Shown one piece after another: positions 36,001-44,279 of a stretch of 64,000 nucleotides of DNA (position 1 is the stretch's first letter; each line of letters begins with the position of its first letter). The position numbers and the translations under genes are program-made. The notes beneath the pieces are model-generated. The model searched no databases. It was not told the DNA's origin and saw nothing but the letters and a program-made list of their open reading frames with translations. The stretch lies in the NCBI GenBank assembly GCA_015075545.1, contig JABTUC010000001.1, positions 620,001-684,000 on the forward strand, written 5' to 3'. Origin of the DNA: Ideonella sp. Lineage in GTDB: Bacteria > Pseudomonadota > Gammaproteobacteria > Burkholderiales > Burkholderiaceae_C.

Positions 36001-37575
36001 TCACTGCGGCGCGACCTCGAGCGCGCGCACCGGTGCGCGCATCCACCACAGCATCGCCAAAGCCGGTAATGCCAGCACCATCGAGACGACAAAGAACGCC
36101 GGCCAGCCGATCGTCTCGGCCAGCACGCCTGCCAGCGGCCCGACCCAGACACGGCCGACCGAGGCGAATGCACTCAGCAGCGCGAACTGCGTCGCGGTGA
36201 AGCGCTGGTTGCACAGCGCCATCAGCAGGGCGACGAACGCCGCGGTGCCCATGCCGCCCGAGATGTTCTCGGCGGCGACCACCAGCAGCAGCCCGCCGTC
36301 GACCGGCGTGGCCTGCGCCAGATGCACGATGCCGAGGTCGAACGCCGGGATCGTCAGCCCCGGCAACTGCCCCTTGCCATGGGTGGCCAGCCACCAGAAG
36401 CCGACGTTGCTCGCGAGCTGCAGCACGCCGAACAGCATCAGCGCGCGCCACAGGCCGAGCCCGAGCATCAGCGCACCCCCCAGCAGCGCGCCGCCGATCG
36501 TCAGCCACAGGCCGATCACCTTGTTGACCACGCCGACCTCGGCCGAACCGTAGGCCATCACCTGCAGCAGGAACGGTGTCATCAGCGAGCCCGCGAACGC
36601 GTCACCGAGCTTGTAAAGCACGATGAACACCAGGAAGCCGACGGCGCCGGGCTGCGCGAAGTAGTTCGACAGGCCCGACAGCAGCGTCTCGAAGTGCGCC
36701 TTGCGTGCGGCCCACGCGGCCAGCGGCAGCGTCGCCGCGATGCCCAGCAGCAGCGTCGCGAGGTCGACCCAGCGCGCCTGCAGCGCGGCTTCGGCCGTGC
36801 TCGCACGCAGCAGCGGCGCGAGCAGCGCGCGCGCGATCGCGCCGCCGAACTGCTGCGTCAGGCCGTAGCCCACCGCCACCGCGAGCAGCACCGCGACGAA
36901 CCCCACGACGTCGTGGCGCGCCACCGCCTGCTTGCCCGAGACCACCGGCAGCCGCGGCAACGCCAGCAGCGAGAACAACGCGCCGCCGACCATCAGCCAT
37001 GCCATCGTGCGGTAGACCTCGCTCCAGGTCCAGCCGCCGCCTTGCGTCGCGTCGGTCCAGATCAGCGCGATGCCGCCGGAAACGATCATCGCCAGCCGGT
37101 AGCCCAGCACGTACAGCGACGATGCGAGTCCGCGCTCGCTGGGCAGCACCAGCTCGGTCCGGTAGGCGTCGACCACCACGTCCTGCGAGGCCGAAACGAA
37201 CGCCACCGCCAGCGCCAGCAGCGCGAACACCTGCAGCGCCTGCTTCGGCGGCGTGGCCGCCAGCGCCAGCAGCGTCGCCGCCAGCGCGAGCTGCGTCGCG
37301 ATCAGCCAGCCGCGCCGCCGGCCGAGCTGCGGCAGCAGCTCGAAGCGATCCATCAGCGGCGCCCACAGGAACTTGAAGGTGTACGGCAGCCCCACCAGGC
37401 TCAGGAAGCCGATGGTCGCGATGTCGATGCCTTCCACGCTCAGCCACGCCTGCAGCGCCTGGCCGGTGAGCGCCAGCGGCAGCCCCGAGGCGAAGCCGAG
37501 CACCGTGACGACGGCCAGCCGCTGCAACGCCGCCACGCGCGAATGGGCACGCGGCGGGGTGGGCGACTCGGGCAT
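36001..37575 (-). CDS. ampG: AmpG family muropeptide transporter (MFS)
   Basis: 524 residues with about 12-14 membrane segments. The first helix region VLGFASGLPLALTGQALQAW and LPYTFKFLWAPLMDRF are signatures of AmpG, the permease that brings GlcNAc-anhydroMurNAc peptides back into the cytoplasm for cell-wall recycling. The ATG at 37575 starts the family-typical short hydrophilic tail. Confidence 0.9.
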   Translation of the reverse strand: MPESPTPPRAHSRVAALQRLAVVTVLGFASGLPLALTGQALQAWLSVEGIDIATIGFLSLVGLPYTFKFLWAPLMDRFELLPQLGRRRGWLIATQLALAATLLALAATPPKQALQVFALLALAVAFVSASQDVVVDAYRTELVLPSERGLASSLYVLGYRLAMIVSGGIALIWTDATQGGGWTWSEVYRTMAWLMVGGALFSLLALPRLPVVSGKQAVARHDVVGFVAVLLAVAVGYGLTQQFGGAIARALLAPLLRASTAEAALQARWVDLATLLLGIAATLPLAAWAARKAHFETLLSGLSNYFAQPGAVGFLVFIVLYKLGDAFAGSLMTPFLLQVMAYGSAEVGVVNKVIGLWLTIGGALLGGALMLGLGLWRALMLFGVLQLASNVGFWWLATHGKGQLPGLTIPAFDLGIVHLAQATPVDGGLLLVVAAENISGGMGTAAFVALLMALCNQRFTATQFALLSAFASVGRVWVGPLAGVLAETIGWPAFFVVSMVLALPALAMLWWMRAPVRALEVAPQ

Positions 37576-37613
37576 CGGCCGATTCTAGGGACCGCCCGCA
37601 ACGGGGCTTTCGA

Positions 37614-38453
37614 TCAGCGCGACGCGGCGGCCGGCGGCATCGGCGCCTGGTCCTGCCGGGCGATGGCCTGCGCCAGCGCCAGCAGGCGCTCGCGCGGCAG
37701 TGCCCCCACCAGCGCGTAGCCGCAGCGGCCCTCGACCCAATAGAACAGGCTCAAGTCGCCCTGGCGCTCGAAGCGAAACGCTGCCGGCGCATCGGGCTCG
37801 CCGGCCTTGCGCAGGTAGACGGTGACGCGCATGCCCATGGTGTCCTGGTACATCAGCTGCGCGCTCGGGCCCGAGGCATCCGGCAACAGGCGGCCGCCGA
37901 CCAGCTCGAAGCCCTGGTCGCGCAGATCGAACAGCTTCACCGGCACCGACAGCCGCCGCGTCAGCCAGCGCGACAGGTGCGTCTCCTGCTCGCGCTGCTG
38001 GGCGGCGTCGCCGTCGCGCACGCTCACCTCCACCGGATGCCGCACCTCGGGTGCGTACACCGCGTGTGCCACCGCGGCGCGCTGCGCCCAGCGCGGGCCA
38101 TTGGCCACCCGCTCGGCCGCTGCGCCGCCGCGCCACCAGGCGCCGATGGCGACGCCAGCACCGAGCAGCACCACCGCCGCTGCCGCCTGGCCCCAGCGGC
38201 CCCAGGCAAAGCCGCGCCGCGGACCGCTGCGCCGCCACACCGTCTGCGTGAGTCGCTCGGGCAGTGGCTCGTCGAGCGTCGCCGCGAAACGAGCGCGCAG
38301 CGCGTCGCGATCGACCGCCCACAGCCGAACGCGCGCGGCGTCGTCGGGGTGCGTCTGCAGCCAGGCCTGGATGCGGGCGCACTCGCTGCCCTCGACCTCG
38401 CCATCGAGCCAGGCCGACAGCAGCGTGTCGTCGGGGCGCTGATCGCCGCTCAT
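37614..38453 (-). CDS. Anti-sigma factor, membrane-anchored
   Basis: 279 residues. The N-terminus LLSAWLDGEVEGSECARI resembles the anti-sigma N-terminal helix bundle; a single membrane segment (about 87-107) follows, then an extracytoplasmic domain. Its start overlaps the sigma gene stop (ATGA 38450-38453), the usual pairing of an ECF sigma factor with its regulator. The signal it senses is unknown. Confidence 0.82.
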   Translation of the reverse strand: MSGDQRPDDTLLSAWLDGEVEGSECARIQAWLQTHPDDAARVRLWAVDRDALRARFAATLDEPLPERLTQTVWRRSGPRRGFAWGRWGQAAAAVVLLGAGVAIGAWWRGGAAAERVANGPRWAQRAAVAHAVYAPEVRHPVEVSVRDGDAAQQREQETHLSRWLTRRLSVPVKLFDLRDQGFELVGGRLLPDASGPSAQLMYQDTMGMRVTVYLRKAGEPDAPAAFRFERQGDLSLFYWVEGRCGYALVGALPRERLLALAQAIARQDQAPMPPAAASR

Positions 38454-38989
38454 ACCACTCGCCTCAAACCGCGCTGCCCGTCGCCCTTGGGACGATCGCC
38501 GCCGTCGAGCAACTGCCGCAGGATGGCGCGCGCCCGCGAGACGCGCGACATCACGGTGCCCACCGGTATGCGCAGCACGTCGGCACACTCCGCATAGGTG
38601 AGCTGCTCCACCGACACCAGCAGCAACGGCTCGCGTTGCTCGGGCGACAAGCGCGTCAGCGCTGCCACCAGGTCGATGCGCAGGCCGACGTCGACGCCGG
38701 GGTCGGCGCCTTGCGCGTCCTGGTCGGCGCTGGCCCGCTCGGGGTCGACCACCGACAGCCGCGCGTCGCGGCGGCGCTGATCGAGATGCGCGTTGTGCGC
38801 GATCGACAGCACCCACACCAGCAGATCGCGCCGCTGGTCGAACTGGTGCCAGTGCGCAAGCGCACGCTCCAGCGTCGTCTGCACCAGATCGTCGGCGGCC
38901 GGGTGGTCGAACACCAGCGAGCGCGCATAACGCCGCAATCGCGGGATGACCCCGAGCAACTGATGGCGGAACACGTCGTCGGCCTGCAT
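38450..38989 (-). CDS. ECF RNA polymerase sigma factor
   Basis: 179 residues from ATG 38989. Region 2 includes DDLVQTTLERALAHWHQF and WVLSIAHNAHLD; region 4 includes SPEQREPLLLVSVEQLTYAE and GTVMSRVSRARAILRQLL. Proteins of this type redirect RNA polymerase to envelope or oxidative-stress genes when the anti-sigma lets go. It diverges from trxC, and a redox link is possible but unproved. Confidence 0.9.
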   Translation of the reverse strand: MQADDVFRHQLLGVIPRLRRYARSLVFDHPAADDLVQTTLERALAHWHQFDQRRDLLVWVLSIAHNAHLDQRRRDARLSVVDPERASADQDAQGADPGVDVGLRIDLVAALTRLSPEQREPLLLVSVEQLTYAECADVLRIPVGTVMSRVSRARAILRQLLDGGDRPKGDGQRGLRRVV

Positions 38990-39174
38990 GAGCCTAGACG
39001 GTGTCTCGCCGTGGCGGCCGCACGCCTGGCGGCGCAGCAAAGGCCGATGACGCGACCACGGGAACGGCGGGCTTGTGCATCCTTGCGGGGCTTACGAGGG
39101 CTGGCGGCGGATTATTCCGCCGCGGCCTCGGCCTTGGTGCTTGAAGGCGGACAAAGCGCTCGCATCTCGTAGCG

Positions 39175-39606
39175 ATGGACCAGCCCTCCCCGATCCACGT
39201 GGTGTGCGCGCATTGCGGCACCAAGAACCGCCTCGCCGCCGGGCGCGCTGCCGATCACCCTGTGTGCGGCCGTTGCGGCGCCGAGCTGCTCGCCGGCGTG
39301 CCGGTGGAACTGACCGACGCCAACTTCGACGCGGTGACTGCGGGCACCGAGCTGCCCGTGGTGGTGGACTTCTGGGCCCCCTGGTGCGGCCCGTGCCGCG
39401 CGATGGCACCGCAGTTCGAACAGGCGGCCTCGTCGCTGCGCGGCCGCGCGCTGCTGGCCAAGGTCAACAGCGACGACAACCCGCGCGCCGCTGCGCGCCT
39501 GGGCATCCGCAGCATCCCGACGTTGGTGCGGTTCGAGCAAGGCCGCGAGGTGGCGCGCAGCAGCGGCGCGCTGCCCGCGGCGCAGATCGTGCGCTTCGGC
39601 TCCTAG
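39175..39606 (+). CDS. trxC: Thioredoxin 2 (TrxC), C-terminus cut at an IS junction
   Basis: 143 residues. An N-terminal zinc ribbon (Cys11, Cys14, Cys31, Cys34) precedes the thioredoxin fold with active site WCGPC (Cys71, Cys74) and the cis-Pro S-I-P-T. TrxC is a cytosolic, oxidative-stress-linked thioredoxin. The protein ends IVRFGS, whereas relatives continue a few residues beyond I-V-R-W. Its TAG stop is made of the TA target of the adjacent IS630 element plus the first base of its end. The fold should still be functional. Confidence 0.9.
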   Translation: MDQPSPIHVVCAHCGTKNRLAAGRAADHPVCGRCGAELLAGVPVELTDANFDAVTAGTELPVVVDFWAPWCGPCRAMAPQFEQAASSLRGRALLAKVNSDDNPRAAARLGIRSIPTLVRFEQGREVARSSGALPAAQIVRFGS

Positions 39607-39627
39607 TGTAGTGAGTTATAAATTCGT
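39606..39627 (+). repeat. IS630 left inverted repeat
   Basis: Begins GTGTAGTGAGTTATAA. It pairs with the right end at 40745-40766, with mismatches only at positions 5, 14, 17 and 22. Confidence 0.85.
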
Positions 39628-39683
39628 TGAACTAATCGCATTGCCGATGGTCTGTCGTGTAGCGTTGCACGACGAGGACGGCG

Positions 39684-40769
39684 ATGAGAGGAAGACCGAA
39701 GGCGCAACTGGTGTTGAGCGATAGCGAACGCGAGCAGCTGATGGCGCTGACGATGCGTCGCAAGACGGCGCAAGCGCTGGCGCAGCGCGCTCGCATCGTG
39801 CTGGCCTGTGCCGATGGCGCGGACAACAAGGTTGTGGCCGCACGCCAGCGCGTGACGGCGCAAACGGTGTCCAAGTGGCGCGCGCGGTTCGTCGAGCATC
39901 GGCTCGATGGTCTGCTCGATGCGCTACGGCCAGGCGCGCCGCGCACCATCGACGATGCCAGGGTTGACGCCGTGATCGCCAAGACTCTCGAGTCCGTCCC
40001 CGAGGCGGCCACGCACTGGAGCACGCGGGCGATGGCCCGCGAGATGGACATGACGCAATCGGCCGTCAGCCGCATCTGGCGCGCCTTCGGTCTGCAGCCG
40101 CACCGGCAAGAGAGCTTCAAGCTGTCCACCGACCCGCTGTTCGTGGACAAGGTGCGCGACATCGTCGCTCTGTACCTGGACCCGCCGGTCAAGGCGATGG
40201 TGCTGTGCGTGGACGAGAAGAGCCAGATCCAGGCGCTGGACCGCACGCAGCCGGTGCTGCCTCTGGCCCCCGGCATCCCCGAGCGACGCACGCACGACTA
40301 CATGCGCCACGGCACGACCACGCTGTTCGCAGCGCTGGACATTGCCACCGGCGAGGTGATCGGCCAGTTGCATCGGCGCCATCGCGGCAGCGAGTTCTTG
40401 CAGTTCCTGCGCACCATCGATGCCAACGTGCCGGCCGAGCTGGATGTGCATCTGGTGATGGACAACTACGGCACGCACAAGACGCCCACCATCAAGTCCT
40501 GGTTCGCTCGGCACCCACGATTCCACGTCCACTTCACGCCCACCTCGGCGTCCTGGCTCAATCAAGTCGAACGCTGGTTCGCCACGCTGACCGACAAGTA
40601 CATCCGTCGCGGCACCCACCGCTCGACTCGGCAACTCGAGCAAGCCATCCGGCACTACCTGGACGTTCATAACGCCAACCCCAAGCCGTTCGTTTGGACC
40701 AAGTCTGCCGATGACATCCTCGCCAGCATCGAAAGATTTTGTCTGCGAACTTCTAACTCACGACACTAG
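39684..40769 (+). CDS. IS630 family transposase
   Basis: 361 residues. An N-terminal helix-turn-helix half is followed by the DDE catalytic domain: Asp177 in VLCVDEKSQ, Asp260 in LVMDNYGTH and Glu296 in WLNQVERWF. All three acidic residues are present, so the enzyme may be active. The TAG stop (40767-40769) uses the TA target duplication and one flanking G, so the reading frame is completed by host sequence. Confidence 0.94.
   Translation: MRGRPKAQLVLSDSEREQLMALTMRRKTAQALAQRARIVLACADGADNKVVAARQRVTAQTVSKWRARFVEHRLDGLLDALRPGAPRTIDDARVDAVIAKTLESVPEAATHWSTRAMAREMDMTQSAVSRIWRAFGLQPHRQESFKLSTDPLFVDKVRDIVALYLDPPVKAMVLCVDEKSQIQALDRTQPVLPLAPGIPERRTHDYMRHGTTTLFAALDIATGEVIGQLHRRHRGSEFLQFLRTIDANVPAELDVHLVMDNYGTHKTPTIKSWFARHPRFHVHFTPTSASWLNQVERWFATLTDKYIRRGTHRSTRQLEQAIRHYLDVHNANPKPFVWTKSADDILASIERFCLRTSNSRH
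40745..40766 (-). repeat. IS630 right inverted repeat
   Basis: On the minus strand it begins GTGTCGTGAGTTAGAAG and is the partner of the left end. It supplies the TGA that ends the truncated YdaU-like gene. Confidence 0.85.
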
Positions 40770-41465
40770 TTTGCCGAGGAACGGACGGCCCTTCTCGCCC
40801 AACAGTGCCACACCCACGGCCCAAGCCCGCTCCTTGGCCGACATGGCGGAAGCTGGCGCCGCGACTGCGGCGGAAGCTTTAGCTTCCGAAGGTATTACTA
40901 CTTGGGTACTGGGTAGTGGGTACTGGGTAGCCGTTGCAAGCGTTGCTGATGCCGTTGCAGGCGGCGTTTCACCCTTTGCGGATACAGGCAAGCCTGGTGT
41001 TTCAGTTGACGTTGCAGGCACAACCGCGGCGGGCAGTGCAGCCACCATGTCGCGCAACTCGCTGATGCCGATGTTCCAAGGTGCGTGTTGGTCGGCATCA
41101 GTGAGGCGTCGGAACAGCTCACTGCGTTCCTGGCGATGGCGCCGAACGCGGTTCTGCTCGTTGGCCTTCTTGACCTGCCTCTCGGGTTCGGACTCCTTGA
41201 AGCGCGCGATCTCGCTGTCGACACGCGCTTGATGCCAACCGTCGTCGCGCAGCTCGAAGAACTCGCGCAGTACGGTCTCTACCGCAGCGCGCTCATCGTC
41301 GGTGCGTGCACCGACCAGTCGCTGTGCCGCCGCGATGTCGGCAGGGATTGGCCGTTCGCTGGCGTAGCACTTACGCAGCAAACGCATGTAGGCGGCGTCC
41401 TCGATAAACGTCAGGTGCCCGGTCGCTTCGGCGTAGTCGCCGCAGTGAAACTCGAAGAAGTTCAT
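40758..41465 (-). CDS. YdaU-like phage protein (DUF1376), C-terminus truncated by IS630
   Basis: 235 residues from ATG 41465. The N-terminus [20 protein letters not shown], then Y-M-R-L-L-R-K-C-Y and a charged region with [16 protein letters not shown] are typical of YdaU/DUF1376 proteins next to phage replication genes. The last residues after GRPFLGK are encoded by the IS end, so the original C-terminus is missing. The start overlaps the preceding gene (ATGA 41462-41465). Confidence 0.8.
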   Translation of the reverse strand: MNFFEFHCGDYAEATGHLTFIEDAAYMRLLRKCYASERPIPADIAAAQRLVGARTDDERAAVETVLREFFELRDDGWHQARVDSEIARFKESEPERQVKKANEQNRVRRHRQERSELFRRLTDADQHAPWNIGISELRDMVAALPAAVVPATSTETPGLPVSAKGETPPATASATLATATQYPLPSTQVVIPSEAKASAAVAAPASAMSAKERAWAVGVALLGEKGRPFLGKLVS

Positions 41466-41896
41466 GCGAGCCCTTCTGTGGCTTCGCCACCAGGCCCGCG
41501 CAGGAAGTCGGCCGCCTCGTCCAGCGCGTCCTGCGTGCGGTTCGTGTCGTCGAACGCCATGCGCCGCGCGCGATCGGCTTCGTCGATCACTGCGGCGTTG
41601 GTGGCCTGCGATGGCATCGTCCCCGCGTACCCAGTGACCGTGTTGAGCCAAGCGGCGACTTCATCAAGCGTCTGAAGTTCGCGCGTGAGGTTCCACTTCG
41701 TGGCGATGTAGACCGGCACGCCACCGTCGCCTTCGAGCTCGTGCAACGTGATGCCGGAGATGGCGGCGATCGCACGCACGGTCTCGAGCCGCTTGCGCTC
41801 CGGACCCTCAGCACCGACAATGGGCGCGTTCTGTGTACTCTTCTCTGCGTCCAGCCCGGTTGCCGCCGGGCTGTCGCGTTTCTGGGAGGCGCTCAT
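41462..41896 (-). CDS. Hypothetical phage-module protein
   Basis: 144 residues, acidic overall, no membrane segment. Residues 50-90 contain a G-V-P-V-Y-I-A-T-K-W-N-L-T-R-E-L stretch and the C-terminus is rich in Asp, Glu and Ala. No family recognised. It overlaps both neighbours by 4 bases (41462-41465 and 41893-41896), which strongly supports coding. Confidence 0.6.
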   Translation of the reverse strand: MSASQKRDSPAATGLDAEKSTQNAPIVGAEGPERKRLETVRAIAAISGITLHELEGDGGVPVYIATKWNLTRELQTLDEVAAWLNTVTGYAGTMPSQATNAAVIDEADRARRMAFDDTNRTQDALDEAADFLRGPGGEATEGLA

Positions 41897-42102
41897 GCCA
41901 CACCGCCAAAGAAGTCACCGCGTCGTGTCGGCCACACCACCGCGAAGACGCCGACGCCGCCCACCGCACCAGATGGCCGCCAAGGCCCTCGGATCACATC
42001 CAAGGTCAGCTTGCGGCCTAGCCGCGGCCAGAACCGCCGTGGCTCAGTCCTCTGCGTTGCCGCTGCGCCCGGCGCCAGGATCGTGAAGGAGAACACCGTC
42101 AT
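41893..42102 (-). CDS. Small hypothetical phage-module protein
   Basis: 69 residues, basic. It contains R-R-F-W-P-R-L-G-R-K-L-T-L-D-V-I, a segment seen in small proteins beside AlpA genes as far as I recall, but no family is assigned. The 4-base overlap with the next gene and a purine-rich GAGAGGG before the ATG support it. Confidence 0.5.
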   Translation of the reverse strand: MTVFSFTILAPGAAATQRTEPRRFWPRLGRKLTLDVIRGPWRPSGAVGGVGVFAVVWPTRRGDFFGGVA

Positions 42103-42125
42103 GGCGTGCCCTCTCGGCTCGGTCT

Positions 42126-42374
42126 TCAGAGCTTCGGCATCTTGCTGGCGCGCTCGGCGACGAGCTTGCGCACCAACTGTCGGAGCTGTTCTGGGGTGGC
42201 GCCGGCGATGCGGGCGTCCATCACCTGAGCCACCTCGCTCGACAGAAAAGCGACGGCCCTCTTGGACAGCTGGATCGGAGGAGTCAGGGTCTCGTCGCGC
42301 ACACTGTCGTGGATGGCGGTGCGCTGCAGGCCGATTAGTGACGGCATCTCAGCGGGGCGAATGAAGGTGTCCAA
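42126..42374 (-). CDS. AlpA-like phage regulatory protein
   Basis: 82 residues from TTG 42374, which has GGAG 8 bases upstream. The layout F-I-R-P-A-E-M-P-S-L-I-G-L, then P-I-Q-L-S-K-R-A-V-A-F and S-E-V-A-Q-V-M-D-A-R-I follows the AlpA/MerR-like winged helix used as phage excision or late-gene regulators. A longer version starting at TTG 42401 is possible but less likely. Confidence 0.68.
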   Translation of the reverse strand: MDTFIRPAEMPSLIGLQRTAIHDSVRDETLTPPIQLSKRAVAFLSSEVAQVMDARIAGATPEQLRQLVRKLVAERASKMPKL

Positions 42375-42421
42375 GGTGTGGTCTCCGATGGCCGCACACA
42401 ATCGCGGCGTTCGGCGACACC

Positions 42422-43255
42422 TTATGGCAGCGTCAGTCGCTCGGGGCGATATGGGAAGCTAGGCGGGAAACTGGGAAGCCTAGATGGGAAACTAAATGGC
42501 CTTCGTGCTTCAGCGGCTTCGTTTTGGATGGTCTTCCTGGTGACGCGCAGCGGATTCCCAGCCAGGTCTCGCCACTCGAGCGGCTCGTCCGTTGACGGGC
42601 CCCTTAGAAGACCTGTACCCGGCAGGCGAAGCAAGAACCTGACGATCTCCTCAACGCTGGCCTTGCCACGCTTGGATTGCGTGTCCATGGTTGCGATGTG
42701 GGTGCGCACGAGGGCCCTCCAGGCTGCTCTCGCATCAGTGGGGCCCACCCTCGGTTGCCCCGGCAGCGGCGCGTGGTCCTGGCCACCTCTCAGGCGTGCA
42801 AGGAGCGCCTCTACTAGCTCTGGCGCGTGCGACGATCTCTTGCGAAGCACGTCGACGGCTGGATCCTTCAAGCCCTTCCAGACCACCGCGATGGGCCTTC
42901 GGCGCTGGTCTTCTTGGTCGTCTTCTGGGTCGACCCGGTAGGTGACTTCCGCATCGATGTATTGCCACGCGAACTGGGGCACCAGCAACTCAAGGTCGAC
43001 GAACTGCACTGCTGTGAACTTGGCCGGCAGGAGCGGCTCGATGGACGGTCTGCCATTCGGATGACGACTCACGACCTCGAGCTCCGGATCAGTGTCGTCC
43101 ATGTCGTCACGCTCGGCTTGGCTCAGCGCCCACCAAATGCTGCCGTCTTCGCGCACCTCGAGCAATTTGGACAGCCCTTTGAGACTACCGCCGCAGAGCG
43201 CCCGTATCTCGTCGATCCCGTAGAGCTTCGGCTGGTTCGTGTTGTACCGGTCCAT
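42422..43255 (-). CDS. Hypothetical protein in phage-like module
   Basis: 277 residues from ATG 43255. The N-terminus contains YGIDEIRALCGGSLKGLSKL, which could be a small DNA-binding helix pair, followed by an acidic loop (D-D-M-D-D-T-D-P-E) and a central Q-F-V-D-L-E-L-L-V-P-Q-F-A-W-Q-Y-I segment. The last 20 residues are a Pro/Ser/Phe-rich low-complexity tail made from a short DNA repeat. No family recognised. Confidence 0.6.
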   Translation of the reverse strand: MDRYNTNQPKLYGIDEIRALCGGSLKGLSKLLEVREDGSIWWALSQAERDDMDDTDPELEVVSRHPNGRPSIEPLLPAKFTAVQFVDLELLVPQFAWQYIDAEVTYRVDPEDDQEDQRRRPIAVVWKGLKDPAVDVLRKRSSHAPELVEALLARLRGGQDHAPLPGQPRVGPTDARAAWRALVRTHIATMDTQSKRGKASVEEIVRFLLRLPGTGLLRGPSTDEPLEWRDLAGNPLRVTRKTIQNEAAEARRPFSFPSRLPSFPPSFPYRPERLTLP

Positions 43256-43433
43256 CGTCAATCCGTCGCTTGCCGCACCGCTGCGGCGCTCCACGGAAGT
43301 TTCCGCTGCATTCCGGAAGAATCAAGCCCGTGGCACATCGCCGATGCGTCGACGCTGATCCACCCGCGAAGCACGCCATGGGCGATCCGGGGACCTGTAG
43401 GCTTGAGTTGCGCGGCGCCCGCAGGCCGGCGGG

Positions 43434-43808
43434 TCAGGCGATCGCCACGTCCCTTGGGTCTCGTGCCCAGTGCCGCGGATCTTCGCTGCACGGCCGGTAG
43501 GCAACGATCGCCGCGTCGCCCAGCTCCGCCTGCAGCCGGCGCGCGAGCGCGATGCCCTGAGCGTGGAACTCATCCCATCCACAAGCGGGCGCGTCGCCGT
43601 TCAGGGGGTTGGTGCGCTCGAACTGAAGCTGCCACTGCGCGAACGCCTGATCGAGTTCGCTCGAGATCGGGTGCCTGCCCTGCCAGGTGTTGGTCATGCC
43701 GCCGAATGTGTCGGCGCAGTTCGGGCCGACCACCATCGACGTGTCATCGGCCGCCGTGACCCAGGCGTAGGCGCCGCCGTAGTCGGCCATGATCGTGTAC
43801 TTGAGCAT
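43434..43808 (-). CDS. Hypothetical protein in phage-like module
   Basis: 124 residues beginning MLKYTIMADYGGAYAW; AGG lies just before the ATG. It has several Trp and Asp residues and a C-terminal helix with ALARRLQAELG. No domain recognised. It stands alone between gaps of 178 and 73 bases. Confidence 0.5.
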   Translation of the reverse strand: MLKYTIMADYGGAYAWVTAADDTSMVVGPNCADTFGGMTNTWQGRHPISSELDQAFAQWQLQFERTNPLNGDAPACGWDEFHAQGIALARRLQAELGDAAIVAYRPCSEDPRHWARDPRDVAIA

Positions 43809-43881
43809 ATGCCTGGGTTTCGCTGTCCAGCGATCAGACGCAGAACAGCGCGCTTTGAGGGGCCACTCGAAGTGGCCTCCC

Positions 43882-44073
43882 TTAGCCCTCGATGCTCAGC
43901 GGGCACAGGTTGATGCCGACGTTGAGCACCGTACCGTTGCTGTACTTGCAGAAGTTGTTGCCGGACTTGTCGGTCCACTGTGCGACAAGGAAGTGGAGCA
44001 TGGCTTGGGCCGTTGCCGCCCACAGCAACAACACGATTGCGAGCACCTGTCCTTGCGACCGAAGTCTGCTCAA
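43882..44073 (-). CDS. Small secreted protein, TTG start
   Basis: 63 residues from TTG 44073. A hydrophobic signal segment (V-L-A-I-V-L-L-L-W-A-A-T-A-Q-A) precedes a short mature part with two Cys (F-C-K-Y and N-L-C-P-L). The mature part looks like the small Cys-pair proteins of phage-like regions. The start is uncertain because no ATG or good ribosome site is present. Confidence 0.45.
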   Translation of the reverse strand: MSRLRSQGQVLAIVLLLWAATAQAMLHFLVAQWTDKSGNNFCKYSNGTVLNVGINLCPLSIEG

Positions 44074-44279
44074 GATTGCATTCTCACTGTTCTGCCAAGG
44101 TTCTAACTCAGAATGCGGTTGAGTAGGGACGGTGCTGACGCCTAACCCAAGTCTCGCAGACGCGGGGACTATCTGGGGGCTCTCCGCCGAGACTCAGATC
44201 AATCTGGCAAGCTTTCATGCGGGTTGGCGGCGTTCATTCGAACGACGCTCCCTCCGCCACTTGGGCTGGTGCGCGCACC

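Larger units (their letters stand above)
39606..40766 (+). mobile_element. IS630-family insertion sequence, apparently complete
   Basis: An 1161-bp element flanked by TA on both sides (39604-39605 and 40767-40768), as IS630/Tc1 elements are. The terminal inverted repeats at 39606-39627 and 40745-40766 agree at 18 of 22 positions, and one intact DDE transposase gene lies between. It abuts trxC on the left and a truncated phage-like gene on the right. Confidence 0.9.
40770..44073 (-). other. Phage-like remnant module
   Basis: Seven minus-strand genes lie here with 4-base overlaps among the last ones. They include a DUF1376 protein and an AlpA-like regulator, both common in prophages and phage-derived islands. 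No integrase, terminase, capsid, tail or lysis gene is present, and no flanking direct repeat was found. The left edge is the IS630 element; the right edge is unclear, before the patatin gene at 44280. Confidence 0.55.

Noticed and set aside
39606-44073. A complete prophage
   Set aside because: No integrase, packaging, capsid, tail or lysis genes and no flanking attachment repeats.
44101-44110. TTCTAACTCA identical to part of the IS630 right end (40751-40760)
   Set aside because: Only 10 bases match, with no extension on either side; chance in a 64 kb window is appreciable, so I do not call a second IS end or attachment repeat.
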